DNA of 64,000 nucleotides, taken from positions 112,183 through 176,182 of the forward strand of contig CAUYUJ010016476.1 of assembly GCA_963575745.1 (NCBI GenBank). Reading direction: 5' to 3'. The stretch's first letter is position 1. The number at the start of each line of letters is the position of its first letter. This DNA is from Prorocentrum cordatum (lineage: Eukaryota > Sar > Dinophyceae > Prorocentrales > Prorocentraceae). Shown here piece after piece: positions 10,029 through 20,199 of the stretch. A model generated the notes under the pieces. It saw nothing but the letters and a program-made list of their open reading frames with translations, did no database searches and had not been told where the DNA came from. Both the position numbers and the translations under genes were made by a program.

Positions 10029-11376
10029 GTGACCTCAGTCCTGCCATCGGCGGGGGCGGCGGAAAGCGCGGTAGGTACGAGGGCCAAAACAGAGCAGGTT
10101 TTCCCCAATTTCTGGCGGGAGCCGAGGGAGGTCCATCCAGGCCAACCGCATCTCCAAGGGAAGAAAATAACAGATCTGAGATTCAACAAAGTAGACTGGA
10201 TATACAAGTTGAGCAATGCAGAGGCGATCTTTTGGTATTGGCAGAATACGTACATCGATCCTAACCCGCCAGCTGCGCCTGAGAGATTCGAGAGCGCGGC
10301 AGCCTACACTACTTCTTCGATCGCGGCTGTGATCGACTTTGTTTATGCAACGGGTGAGCACATGGCACTACGATCAGGAAGCTTGGGGAACTCGATAGGG
10401 ACCCAGGCGAAGATGTTCATTGCGGCGTCCGATAATTTGTTCAGAAAGTTTGGGGTGGAAATAACGGAGGTCACGACATGCGACATGCGACAATGCTATC
10501 ATCCCACCCATGAAAGAATGTCGGCATTTATTCCCGTTGGGTCTCAAGCTGCCTACAGGTATTCAAGGTCGACCCCGCATGATTATGCCAGAAGCGACCA
10601 ATTCACTTCTCTACAGTATTGCCTCAGTGGGTTTGGCGCCGGAAGCTCCTCAGCCATGGTCGATGCAGCATTTCCCAGCACGCAGTATCCAGCCAGCTTG
10701 GCAAGGAAATCTTCAAGCACATCGAGCTCGACGAGTACGAGGCAAGCAGACACCACGCAGCAGAGGTCAGATGAAGGACGGAGTGCTTCAGATCAAAAAA
10801 CGTCCACGAACCAGACCGAATCACAACGTGTTGAAAGCTGCTTTTACGGGCGTGCTGACCGACGATAACAGGAAGCTCCTCAAGGGTCCCAAGACAAACT
10901 TTCATCGGAGGAAAGAAGAAAAGCGGCTACATCACAACATCACGGCGAAGGGCGACGAGACCATGCATTACTTCCCGACCCCCTTTGACAATTCGCTGGG
11001 TACCGTCTTGAGTTGTGAGAGATGTGGGGGAGACATTGGCCTGCGAAGAGCAGAAGGAGAGCAAATCGTAGCATGGAGTCACGCATTGAAGGCGTGCCCA
11101 GGGCGATGGGAACTGGGAGAAACGACGTTGGGAGAGTGGCAAAAGCTCTCAACACTCAGATACAGTACGCACGCCAAGTTCATCGAGGAGTACAACGCGG
11201 GCGACGAGGACAATGAAATACGGCGCCCTCTCTTTTATGACATGCAGCGGAATTTCACCATGAGATTTGCGTGTCGAAGACCCCTGTGCCACATTCACAG
11301 TCAGGGGATGGACATTAAGAAGATCAGATACTATGCTGGTACTGCGTGCACGGGCATGGTGACAGAAGAAGAATAA
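10029..11376 (+). pseudogene. LINE ORF3 region (unknown protein, one frameshift)
   Basis: Two overlapping frames, 10029-10868 and 10510-11376, appear to be one protein of about 400 residues split by a frameshift near 10650-10800. The first half has a globular pattern (VDWIYKLSNAEAIFWYWQNTYI, then IAAVIDFVYATGEHMALRSG), followed by a Ser/Thr-rich linker. The second half is basic (KKRPRTRPNHN) and then Cys-rich: CERCGGDIG, ACPGRW, FACRRPLCHIH and TACTG, which could bind zinc. I recognise no family. It lies between ORF2 and the right target-site duplication, so it is part of the element as inserted. It could be a nucleic-acid-binding accessory protein or a host sequence captured by 3' read-through. 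Confidence 0.5.
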
Positions 11377-11508
11377 AATGGAAGTGATGTACGCTACTAT
11401 CTCAATCAGGAAAATACGACAAGTTACCCGAGGCATCAGTTAGCACGTGAACTTGAGTTGGGCACGGTAATCCAGAGTTCGGTTACCGCACCATGAACCA
11501 GTTCTCAC

Positions 11509-11526
11509 ACTTCAACACAGAGAAAG
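11509..11526. repeat. 18-bp target-site duplication, right copy
   Basis: Exact copy of 1626-1643. Directly downstream the interrupted module continues: CCTGAATCCTTCCAAA here matches the reverse complement of the module at about 22.48 kb. Confidence 0.9.
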
Positions 11527-11610
11527 TCATCGTAACACTTGCGCCCGCAAGTTCCTGAATCCTTCCAAACCATTTCTGGTACGTTGATCTTGGGAGTACG
11601 TGAAATTCTG
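11527..11610 (+). repeat. Composite module A, core (right part)
   Basis: Continuation of the module core after the LINE. It contains CCTGAATCCTTCC and GGTACGTTGATCTTGGG, which match the uninterrupted modules near 22.44 kb (reverse) and 35.25 kb (GGTACGTTGACCATGGG). Confidence 0.8.
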
Positions 11611-11960
11611 GCAATTGTTGAAAACGAATGCGCGCGGCGCTGAGGCGAGAACCACATTTTTATAAGGCGCCGCCCTCAATCCGAGAAGCTCTTGCAAATG
11701 ATTAAAAAGAATGCGCGCGGCGCTCAAGCGGGAGCCACATTTTGAAAAGGAACCCCACTCGATCCGTGGAATTCTTGCCATGCTTGAACACGAAAGTGAG
11801 CCGCGCTGAGGCGAGAGCTACATGTTGAAACCCGCTCGCCCCCATTCCGCGAAACTCTTGCAACTTTTGAAACGAGTGTGCGGCGCTAAGGCGAGAACCA
11901 CATGTTTGAACACCATCCGCCCTCCACTTGTGAAGCTGTTGCCAACTTTTGAGCTCCAGA
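11610..11960 (-). repeat. 83-bp minisatellite array (module A)
   Basis: About four diverged units with the blocks GCGCGGCGCTNAGGCGAGANCCACAT and CCGCCCTCNATCCGTGAA. Orientation is opposite to the array at 21.85-22.45 kb. The 11960-12000 tail resembles the 3' ends of modules B and C (GAGAAGTC). Confidence 0.85.
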
Positions 11961-12004
11961 GTCATACATGCGTCAGTGAGAAGTCATGTATAAGGAATAG
12001 AAAT

Positions 12005-12760
12005 AGAGAAGAGGAGGAGGGGGAGGAGGAGGAGGAGGAGGAGGAGGAGGTGGAGGAGGAGGAGTAGGAGGAACAGCAGGAGCAGGAGCAGGAGGCGGAG
12101 GAGGAGGAGAGGACGGAGAGGAGGAGGAGGAGGAGGAGGAGGAGGAGGAGGAGGAGGAGAAGGAGGCAGAGGAGGTAGAACGGAGAGGAGGATGAGGAGG
12201 AGGAGGAGGAAGACGAGGAGGAGAAAGAGAATGAGGAGGAGGAGCAGGAGGAGGGATGACTGAGAGGAGGAGGAGGAGGAGGAGGAGGAGGAGGAGGAGG
12301 AGGGAGGAGAGGAGGCAGAGAGGAGAGGAGGAGGAGGCAGAGGAGGTAGAACGGAGAGGAGGATGAGGAGGAGGAGAAGACGAGGAGGAGAAAGAGAATG
12401 AGGAGGAGGAGCAGGAGGAGGGATGACTGAGAGGAGGAGGAGGGAGGAGGAGGAGGAGGAGGAGGAGGAGGAGGAGGAGGAGGAGGAGGAAGAGGAAGAG
12501 GAAGAAGAAGAAGAAGAAGAATAATAAGAAGAAGAAGCAGAAGAAGCAGAAGAAGCAGAAGAAGCAGAAGAAGCAGAAGAAGAAGAAGAAGAAGGAGGAA
12601 GAAGAAGAAGAAGAAGAGGAGGAGGAGGAGGAGGAGGAGGAGGAGGAGGAGGCGGAGGAGGAGGAGGAGGAGGGTGATGAGAAGGAGGGGGACGAGGAGG
12701 AGGAGGAGGATATGGAGGATGAGGAGGAGAAGGAGGGGGAGGAGAAGGAGGAGGGGTGAT
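12005..12760. repeat. (GGA)n/(GAA)n array with higher-order blocks
   Basis: A purine-only tract of about 750 bp. A block of about 180 bp (GGAGGCAGAGGAGGTAGAACGG ...GGGATGACTGAGAGG) occurs twice, near 12160 and 12340. A run of AGAAGC units lies near 12530-12580. Confidence 0.95.
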
Positions 12761-12767
12761 CATATGA

Positions 12768-12968
12768 TAGGGGAACGAAGAACGTCATAAACATAAACAT
12801 CGGATGTCCTCGCGGATTCCTCGGATCGTCGCTGGGGCCCCCCTGTTGTTCGCCTCCGGCGCCGCCCCTGGCGCGCTCCGCGCGCCAGGGAGGGGGGGTC
12901 CAGCGCGGATCCGAGAAAACCTCGCAGATCTCCGAGTTTCAATGTTTATGTCATTGTTTGTTTCCCTA
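12768..12968. mobile_element. Foldback MITE, family C (about 200 bp, about 60-bp inverted termini)
   Basis: Left end TAGGGGAACGAAGAACGTCA matches the reverse complement of the right end TGACATTG...GTTTCCCTA across about 60 bp. The centre carries CCTGGCGCGCTCCGCGCGCCAGG, itself a hairpin. A similar 18-bp stretch lies on both sides (GGAGGGGTGATCATATGA at 12750 and GGAGGGGTGATCAGATGA at 12974) and could be a diverged target duplication. No coding capacity, so it would be non-autonomous. Confidence 0.75.
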
Positions 12969-12996
12969 GGGACGGAGGGGTGATCAGATGAGGAAG

Positions 12997-13136
12997 CGGT
13001 ACCCATACCGCTACCCCTCTCTCGGTCTCCCACTCCTGGGCCTCCCGTGAGGCCCTCGTCGCCACGGCTGGGTCCGCCATGGAATCCTGGTCAGAACGCA
13101 CCCGTGGAAGGCCCGCGGGGTAGCGGTATCGGGACT
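12997..13136. mobile_element. Foldback element, family I
   Basis: Inverted termini GGTACCCATACCGCTACCCC (left) and GGGGTAGCGGTATCGGGAC (right) pair with few mismatches. About 140 bp, single copy seen, no ORF. Confidence 0.5.
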
Positions 13137-14160
13137 GGGGTTTCCCCAGGAGGGGGGGGGGAAGAGGGGGAGGCAAGCCATGTGCGTTCACGTCATACCT
13201 GGCGTCCTACCCCTCCCTCCCATCCCTTAGCGTTGCGCTGATATTTCTCTATCCGCGGACGCGTAGCGGATGTGGAACTCGCAGAAAGACCCCTATCGTG
13301 TCATGCGCAATCGGAACGTGGGAGTTGCGTGCATATGAGGATAGAGAGGAGAGCAGGGGAGGTGGTTGATGAGCATGAGCATGAGCAGGAGGAAAAGGAG
13401 GACGCAGGACGCAGCATAGAACGTTCAAACAACGAGTGACAAACCCGCCAGGGCAAGAAGCTCGGCCGCAGCTCAAGCGAGGAGATACAAAACACTGATC
13501 AAACAATTAGTGACGAGGAGGAGGAGGACGAGGACGAGGGCGAACAGCAGCAGCAGGAACGTGAGTGGAAGGAGCGGGAGGACCATGAGGACCCGGCGAA
13601 GGCAGAGGAGGGGAGATGGGGTTGGGGGCAACGATGAAAAAAAAGATTTGGATCCCGAAAAGCGGGCCGTCCTTTCTTTGGTGAGGGCGCCATTTTCGAA
13701 CGACGGGAGCAAAGCGCCGATCCGAAAGTGAGGCTTGCGCTGCAGCGGAACACCATTATGTAATTCCGAAAACAAGCGGATTGGAATCAACCGTAAGAAC
13801 ACATTGCTTGAAATCTTGTGTGAAACAGTGCGCCGAGAGGGTCGGCATCTTGTGGTCAAAGTCAGGGGAACGAGGAGTCGAGTAGTATCCACAATGTGTA
13901 GTTAGAGGGGGGATGAGGGGAGGAGACGGGTGGAGAAGGGGAGGGGGGAATGGGGAGCCCCGCCAGGGTGTGTTTGCGCCATATCTGACATCATACAATG
14001 TCTTCCCTCGTTTCCTATTTCACCGATTCGTTTGTATTCTAGACTCCTTAGCGTAACACCACCAGCCAATTCAGAAACGATGCCCAGGCGATTTGCCTTG
14101 ATCAGGGATGTGCGGGAGCATGCAGTGTAATCAATGCCTGGGGAAGCCGTCATACCCAAA
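13137..14160. other. Gene-free stretch
   Basis: Mixed DNA with short GAG-rich patches (13340-13400, 13510-13620). No protein or RNA family recognised. Confidence 0.4.
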
Positions 14161-14530
14161 GAGGGAGAGGATGGAGGAGTAATCGGATGAGGAGTAGGAG
14201 TAGAGGGGGGATGGGGAGGGGGAGGGGGAGGAGGGAGGAGGGAGGAGGAAGAGGAATAGGCGGATGAGGAAGAGCAGGAGGACCAGGAGGAGGAGGAGGA
14301 GGAGGAGCAGGCGAGCACAAAGGCCAGAGGCCTCTGGGATTCCTTTCGGAGTCTCTTCGGATGAGTCCTGGCAGCTTCTTGGGGTCCTCTTGCGCCATCT
14401 TGGGGAGCCTCTTGGCGGTCCCAGGGGCCTCTTGGAGCGTCTTGGTTCCCCCGAGGGATGGAGGGAAGATGGAGGAGGGAGGGAGGGAGGGAGGGGGGAG
14501 GGAGGGAGGGAGGGAGGGAGGACGCTTGGG
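14160..14530. repeat. GGA/GGGA-rich tract with a short 15-bp minisatellite patch
   Basis: Purine tracts at 14160-14310 and 14460-14525 flank 14370-14455, where the degenerate CTTGGGGNCCTCTTG motif repeats. The same motif dominates 19.4-20.0 kb. Confidence 0.7.
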
Positions 14531-14658
14531 GATCGAGGATCGAGGCGGCGCGGTGCCATGGATGCCCCGAGAAGGAGCCTCGCCCCTGGGGCGCGCCCGT
14601 GGCACGCGCTGTTCCCAGGCCGAATGTCTGCCGGCCACACGGAGTCGGGAGCCTTGAG

Positions 14659-14866
14659 ACGGGGGTCAACCAAACGGGGTCAACCAACCTGCAGGATCCT
14701 GCGAAGACCCCCTCTGGCTGACCCGGGTCAGCGAGCCGCTCGTGGCCGCGAGGCGGCCGCGCATATTGGTTGACCCGGGTTTGCGAAGACCTGCGTTGCA
14801 GTTTTTTTTCCCTGCAATGCAGTTTTTGGCTCCCTGCTGAACCGGGTCTGGATTGACCCGGGTCAG
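14659..14866. mobile_element. Foldback MITE, family E copy 1
   Basis: Left end ACGGGGGTCAACCAAACGGG pairs with the right end ACCGGGTCTGGATTGACCCG in inverted orientation. The internal part has TGCAGGATCCTGC and a GCAGTTTTT repeat. Related to 15901-16060. Confidence 0.6.
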
Positions 14867-15900
14867 AAGATCCCCGATCCGTTACAAAGAGTACGGCAGA
14901 AAGATGGGGTCCGGGGCTCTGGTCGTGAGCTTCCACGATGTCGCAATTTTCTCGCGTCGTTGCATCTCATGGAAAACCGAGGGAGATCGTTCCAGAGCGT
15001 TCCAGGACCGCTCTCAGTTCACTCCCCCCCCCTCCCCCCCCGTGCCCCCCCACCCTACTTCCCCCCAGCGTCAGAGAGGGGAAAGGGGGAGGGGAATCGA
15101 CTTACCCGCGATGTTTCGTTATCTCTGCTCCTTCCCCCACTTCTGCCCCGGACCGGCGATGGCGACGACGAAGACGACGGCGGCGCCTCGCGCACGCCGG
15201 AGGCTCGGCGGAAGTTCTCTTCTGGGCGGGGGGGGGCCAGCAGGGCGCGAGCGGGCCCGGCGCAAGAAGGCAGCCCGCGCGCGCCGCGCGCCGCGGCCCA
15301 GGGCCCAGGGAGGCGCACTCTGCTGCGGCGGGCGCGGCGCGAGGGCGCGGAGTCGGCGCGTCGCGGGGGCGCGGAGGGTGGGGGGGTGACCTCTGCGCGG
15401 CCACCGGCTTTGGCATCGCTCGGACGCGCGCGTGGTTGCCTCGGCGAGGGGCCCTTCGGGCGCACGGTGGCTCCTCTTCGATTGCAAAGAGGCGCACGGG
15501 GCCGAGGCATGCACGGGGAGGGGACGCGCGAGCAGTTGCAGGTTGGCGGCGAAGTGACCCCCCCCCCCTCTTCGGCGACCGAGGCTATATCCCGACCCGA
15601 TCTTCGGGCGCCCCAGCCCCACGAGGGGCCCGACCTGACTTCTCCCGACTTGGCTGCCGATTTCCGCCGATCTGGTTCACTTCGATTGTCGACCCGACTC
15701 GTCGATCCGACTCTGGGGTCTCCTTCATCAGCGGCAAACGTATCCGTATCCGCGCGCTCGCGGTTTGGATTCTGAGGCGCGATCCCGCGGATGCGCGGTC
15801 GCACTGCGATATGTTTGCTCCTTGCCGGGTATCCGTGGTCAAAACGCCTCGCGGCCCAGCGGCCCGGCCCGCGCTGCCGCGGGCACATCGGGGCTCAAGG
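14867..15900. other. Very GC-rich gene-free stretch
   Basis: Poly-C runs near 15025-15065 and 15556, then dense CGCG islands. Long frames on both strands reflect the GC bias. No motif supports a gene. Confidence 0.4.
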
Positions 15901-16060
15901 GACGGGGGTCAATGCAAACGGGGGTCAGTCAGAGCGCTGGATCCTGCAGGATCCTGCAGGGCCAGGGTCGCACTGACCTGAGCTTGGGTGCAGGAGCCTG
16001 CAGGATCTTGCAGTATCCTGCAACGCCTGACTGACCCGGGTTTGGATTGGCCCTGGTCAG
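15901..16060. mobile_element. Foldback MITE, family E copy 2
   Basis: About 32-bp inverted termini: GACGGGGGTCAATGCAAACG at the left, CCAATCCAAACCCGGGTCAG as the reverse complement of the right. The core contains repeated GGATCCTGCAGGATCCTGCAG palindromes. Confidence 0.65.
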
Positions 16061-16671
16061 TAGACTTGCCGGGCACGTGGACGGACAGCGCGCCTCTTCT
16101 GCGAGGCCAGTGGTGTCTTGGAGCCCTGCTGGCGTCGAGGCTGTATAGTGCGACGTAGAAGAGCTGGCACAAAGCCCTCCCCGAGTACGGCCGCGTGTTC
16201 TGCCAACGACTCCTGCCCCCCTGGATGCCGCTCCCGGGCGGCGCCGCGTCGCCGCCCGCCCGTCCGCGCGGGCCCCCCTCGGGCCCTTCGGCGCCCGAGC
16301 ATCGCCGCGCGGCCCTCCGCGCCGCGCCGCCGGGCCGTGCGCGGCGCGCCGCGGCCCTCAGCGGCGTGCGGCAGCGGGCCGCGCGGGCCCTCCGAGGGCT
16401 TTTTGGGGCCTGCTCGGCCACGCGCAGAGGGGCCCAAGGTGCCCGCCCTGGCGCCGTTCGAGCAGGGGGTCGACTGCAGAATTGCGTTGCCCAGGGATGG
16501 ACACTTTCCTCACCGAATCCGCCATGCCATGGGAGCGGCCTCGGAACTGTGGTGCCCTGCCAATGAAAAAGAGGAAAGAAGGGAGCGGGAGCTAGCACAA
16601 ATGCGTAGAACTCTTGGCAGATCGGCGAGAGTGCTGCGCGGTCGTTGAGAGGTTCGGCTTGGAAATTAACC
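16061..16671. other. GC-rich gene-free stretch
   Basis: Dense GCGCGCC palindromes at 16240-16400. No gene recognised. Confidence 0.4.
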
Positions 16672-16831
16672 TTAAGTCGGGACTGTCCCTCTACAGTGGG
16701 AATATCCAAAAATAGTCAAAGACTTGTCAGGGAACGATGTTTGGACTATTCTTGTTTCTTTTTGGCGTAGTGTCGTCAATGTTTTATTGGTCCTCAAAAC
16801 AAGAGGCCTGTAGGGGGACATGCCCGACCTA
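16672..16831. mobile_element. TIR element, family B copy 1
   Basis: Starts TTAAGTCGGGACTGTCCC and ends in the inverted counterpart GGGGGACATGCCCGACCTA. The interior is AT-richer than its surroundings. Homologous to 23442-23595. Confidence 0.65.
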
Positions 16832-17280
16832 CTAAAAGTAGTCCTGGGGTCGAATCCGGAAGCATGGAAGGGGCACGGCAACATCACAGGACCCGACGGA
16901 ATTCAACCTCGAACGATCGGGGCCGCGATCGGTTCAAGGTTGAACGACCGACGCGGTGTCAGAAACCTTTGCGTGCGCGTCGACACCGCGTGAACCTACT
17001 TCGGCGGCGAGCGAGGGGGGGGAATGAGAAGGAGAAGGCCTTCTCAGCAGGCGGCGGGGCTTTTCAGAAGCCCTCCCGCCTCCTGAGATGTTGTTTCCGT
17101 CGTCGGGGAAGGCGTAGGACACTTCTCGAAAAGGCCGGGGGGCTTCCGAACCTGCTGAGAAGGCCCTCTCCTTCTGACTGCCGCGCTGTGGTTGATCCCG
17201 CGGCGTCTTGGGGCCTCGCGCGCAGCGTCGGGGCGGGCGAGGGCCGGAGGGCCGCGCCGCATCGCCGAGGCATCGCCGAC
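16832..17280. other. Gene-free stretch
   Basis: Contains a GGCTTCNGAA/CTTCTCAGAAG inverted pair near 17040-17160 (GCCTTCTCAGCAGG... versus CCTGCTGAGAAGGC), a possible foldback of about 130 bp. No gene. Confidence 0.4.
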
Positions 17281-17284
17281 GGCC

Positions 17285-17500
17285 AGCGCGCAGACGAGCT
17301 CGAAGAGCTCGAGAGAGAGAGAGAAGAACCCGACGCGCTAAGAAGGGGGATTGAAGAATGTCAGGAACTCGAGTAATTCGAAGAGTTCGAAGAAGAGGAA
17401 CTCGAAGAACCCGAAGACGAACAACTCGAATAACAAATCATACTAACAACTCGAAGAGCTCGAGAAAGAACTCGATGGTCAGCATGGAAAAGAACTCGAA
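17285..17500. repeat. Degenerate AACTCGAAGA repeat
   Basis: Irregular repetition of CTCGAAGA/CTCGAGA units over about 215 bp. No gene recognised. Confidence 0.7.
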
Positions 17501-17519
17501 GAAGAAACAACGCGCGCAT

Positions 17520-17710
17520 GGCCCCCCCCGGCGGATGTTTCGGATCCGCGCGGATGTCTCGGATCCGCGCCTATGGACCTCCCCCCAGCGGCGCCTCCGG
17601 CGCCGCCCATGGCGCGCTCCGCGCGCAGGGGAAAGGGGCCCCGCGCAGATCCAAGAAATCTTCGCGGAGCGCCAGAAGTTTATGTCTATGGCGCTTTTCC
17701 TTTGTCCAAG
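17520..17710. mobile_element. Family C foldback, partial copy
   Basis: Shares GGCGCCTCCGGCGCCGCCC, GCGCGCTCCGCGCGCAGGGG, the CGCGCAGATCCAAGAAATC arm and TTTATGTCTATGGCG with the intact copies. Terminal bases have diverged. A short family D remnant (GACGCATCGGCGATGCGGCG) follows at about 17735. Confidence 0.6.
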
Positions 17711-17779
17711 ATCGGGCTTCAAATCGAGCCGCAGCGCCGACGCATCGGCGATGCGGCGCGATCCTCCGACGCCGCCACG

Positions 17780-18642
17780 TTTCCACGGACCCCGCCCGGG
17801 AGGCCTCCCGTCAGCACGGGGAACATCGGGCCCCGAGAGAGGGTCGAGCAGGGTCGGAGTAGTTAGGGTCAATACTGTAGGGTATCGGGTAGGGTATCGA
17901 GTCGGGGATCTGCGCCGAGCGTCTGTCGAGCAGGAGAGATCGACGACAGAATGGATTTGCCCAGGATGTTTCCACCGAGTCCACGGGACATGCGCAGGAT
18001 GCTCCGAGATCAGCGGGGCATTCTGCGTGTTTTCCGTAGATCTGGCGAAAAACTCAATGTCGGAGTACAGGATCCGGCTTGAATAAGGAACATTTTCTTT
18101 CCAAAAGGGCTTCGGTCGTTCCTTTGGCTTGCATGCGTTCCGCTGCCTTTTCGGCGGCGAGGTCCTGGTGTTCGTTCAGATTTTGGACGCGCGGGTCCGT
18201 TCCTTCGAACTTCGTAGACTTACCTGGAATGAAAAGGGGCTCTCTTCCTCATTTCTCATTCCTTGGGTCAGGCCGAACCCTGTAGTCGAGCTCCTGGACC
18301 CGCTCGGCCACGCGCAGAGGGGCCAGGGCGCCCCGTCTCGGTGGCGCGCCGCCGCGCCCCCTCGCGGAAGGCAGGGGCGAGTCGAGCTCTGCGTGCCTAC
18401 GGGCCTACAGGGGAGGCCGGTCCACGAGCGCGTCCTCCGTCCGCACCCTTCGGGGTGGGAACAGCGCTCGTGGACGTGTCGCGGGGGCTCCCTGGGCCAC
18501 CACCGGGTCAACGTCGAGGTGCTCTGTCAATACCTCGCTCTCCTGGGGCTCTGAGGTGTTGCTGCTCGTGGACACGTGTCACACGTGCGGAGCTACACCG
18601 TCAATGCCGCGGTATCCTGTGGCTTTGCTGTGTTCCTGTTCC
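17780..18642. other. Gene-free stretch
   Basis: Includes GGGTATCGGGTAGGGTATCG near 17878 and a GC-rich segment. No gene, RNA or clear repeat boundary found. Confidence 0.35.
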
Positions 18643-18842
18643 TGCAGGGAGAGCTCGAGAGATCCACCTGCCAACAGTCCACCAGAAACCTGCCACAAGA
18701 AGCCCAACCCTGAGACCCCAGGACGTCCATTGATTTTTGGTGTGGGAGTGTCACACTTTCCATCGCAAAGCCATCGACACCCAAGAATCCCAGGGCACCC
18801 TGGAGGCAAGCAGGGTGTTTCTTGGCACGGGTCTCCATTGTA
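18643..18842 (-). mobile_element. TA-flanked MITE, family A (minus orientation)
   Basis: Reverse complement resembles the copies at 22.8, 31.7, 39.6 and 48.0 kb: TACAATGGAGACCCGTGCCA at one end, then CACCCTGCTTGCCTCCAGGG and CTGGGGTCTCAGGGTTGGG internally. The far end is diverged. Confidence 0.65.
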
Positions 18843-19380
18843 CCACAGAGGGTTCTCAGAACCTTTCTGTGGCTTGCACTAGATTCTTAGGCTTACGCCA
18901 CACCGCCGACCCCTTGTTTATGCCAATCTGGGGGTAGTAGAAGCTGCGAAGGGGTGAAAAGGCGAGTGATATTTGTTTGGTGTCTGTTCGCGGCCACCGC
19001 CAGAGGGTCTCGGGCAGTTCCGCGGGGGGGTCCGAGCGGACGGCGACACCGCGGGCGGTCGTGGTCTCATCTGGGGCCATCTGAGAGGCATAATGGAGCC
19101 AGGTTGGGCTCGGGAATGTCTTCGAGCCGTTTCGGTAGCGGTCGGGAGTTTTTTTGGGGGACTGCCCAGGAGTCATGATGGGTCAACTTGGCCATGTGCG
19201 AGGCCACGGCGCGTGCAAAGGGTGTGCCGGCATGGGGCCTATGGCAGGCAGTTTGGAACCACTTGGGGGCCCAGGTGGAGGAAAAGGAGGAGGAGGAGAA
19301 GGGGGACACGGAGAAACGGCTCTGGGTTATGGGTTATGGGTGAGAGGCTTCTTGTATGTGTATCGGGATCTCGCGGATCG
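18843..19380. other. Gene-free stretch
   Basis: Unique-looking GC-rich sequence with a short GGA run near 19275-19300. No gene recognised. Confidence 0.35.
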
Positions 19381-19990
19381 CTTCTCGGGGGCCTCTGGAA
19401 GCGAGTTTTGGAGCCACTTGGGGGCCGTTTCGGAGCCTCTGGGGTGCTTCTTGGGGGTACCTTGGGGCGTCTGGGCGGCCTCGTGAGGGCCTCTGGGGGC
19501 CTCTTGGGGCACTCTTGGGGCCCCCTGGGGCTCCTGGGGGCAGAAAGCTAGAGTTTCAACATGTTTGGTCGCCGTCTTGGGCCCCTCTTGGTGACGTCTT
19601 GGAGCCCTCTTGGGCCGTCTTGGGGACCTCTTGGGCCGTGTTGGGGCCGTCTTGGGCCGTCTGGAGGCCGTCTTGGGGGCCTCTTGGGCCATCTTGGGGC
19701 TGTCTTTGGGGCCTCTTTGGCCGTCTTGGAGCGTCGGGAAGCCGAAAAGGCGGAAAAGCAAAAAACATTGAAAAACACTATGGAAAATCAACAATTTTAG
19801 ACTCTTGGGGCCCTCTTGGGAGGCTTGTTTGGGACCTCGGGGGCCGTCTTGGAGACCTCTTGGCCCGTCTTGGGGCCATCTTGGGCGTCTTGGAGCGGTC
19901 GTTTGGCGTCTCGGGGCCTTCGTGGGCCGTCTTGGAGGCCTCTTGGGGGCTTCTTGGCCCGTCTTGAGGCCCTCTTGGGCCCGGAAAAGC
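19380..19990. repeat. Degenerate minisatellite of about 15 bp (CTTGGGGCCNTCTTGGG)
   Basis: Dozens of loosely conserved GGCCGTCTTGGGG/GCCTCTTGGGG units over about 600 bp. They produce long open frames in several registers on both strands (W-G-P-L-G repeats or P-R-R-P-K-T repeats). I treat these frames as by-products of the repeat. Confidence 0.8.
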
Positions 19991-19999
19991 CCCGTGAAC

Positions 20000-20085
20000 C
20001 GCTCGTCCCGGCCGTGCTGCGCTCGTCCCGGACCCCCCCCGCTCGTCCCGGACCCCCCCCGCTCGTCCCGGACCCCCCCCCCCCT
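20000..20085. repeat. GCTCGTCCCGGACCCCCCCC tandem repeat
   Basis: Three to four units of about 20 bp with poly-C runs, between 20000 and 20085. Confidence 0.8.
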
Positions 20086-20199
20086 CCAAATCGACCGGAC
20101 CGGGCTCCTGGGGGAGGGGTTTGGGGAGGGGGAAGCATCTCACACGCCGATGATCCCCAAGGGGTCGGCGGATTTTCTCCGAATGTTTCTGGCTGAGAC

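Larger units (their letters stand above)
1644..11508 (+). mobile_element. LINE-like (APE-type non-LTR) retrotransposon, about 9.87 kb, bounded by an 18-bp TSD
   Basis: The element contains, in order, a repeat-rich 5' region (1644-2930), gag-like ORF1 regions (about 2927-5173), ORF2 with endonuclease, reverse transcriptase, zinc knuckle and RNase H (5170-9836), and a third ORF region (10029-11376). The boundaries come from the perfect 18-bp direct repeat and from homologous modules elsewhere in the window that lack the insertion. There is no LTR and no poly-A tail; the 3' end shows a small GGTAA...TTACC stem near 11467-11488. Several frameshifts and in-frame stops interrupt the ORFs, one at a poly-T run near 8438-8448, so this copy is defective or carries sequencing indels. 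The combination of APE endonuclease, RT and RNase H is typical of I/L1-like LINEs. The exact clade was not determined. Confidence 0.85.

Noticed and set aside
11461-11500. tRNA-like 3' end of the LINE
   Set aside because: The GGTAA...TTACC stem is short and no cloverleaf, anticodon arm or B box could be assembled by eye.
14938-15981. Arg/Pro/Ala-rich open frames in the GC-rich 15-16.5 kb and 41 kb regions
   Set aside because: High GC lowers stop frequency in all frames. No motif, no start context and overlapping frames on both strands.
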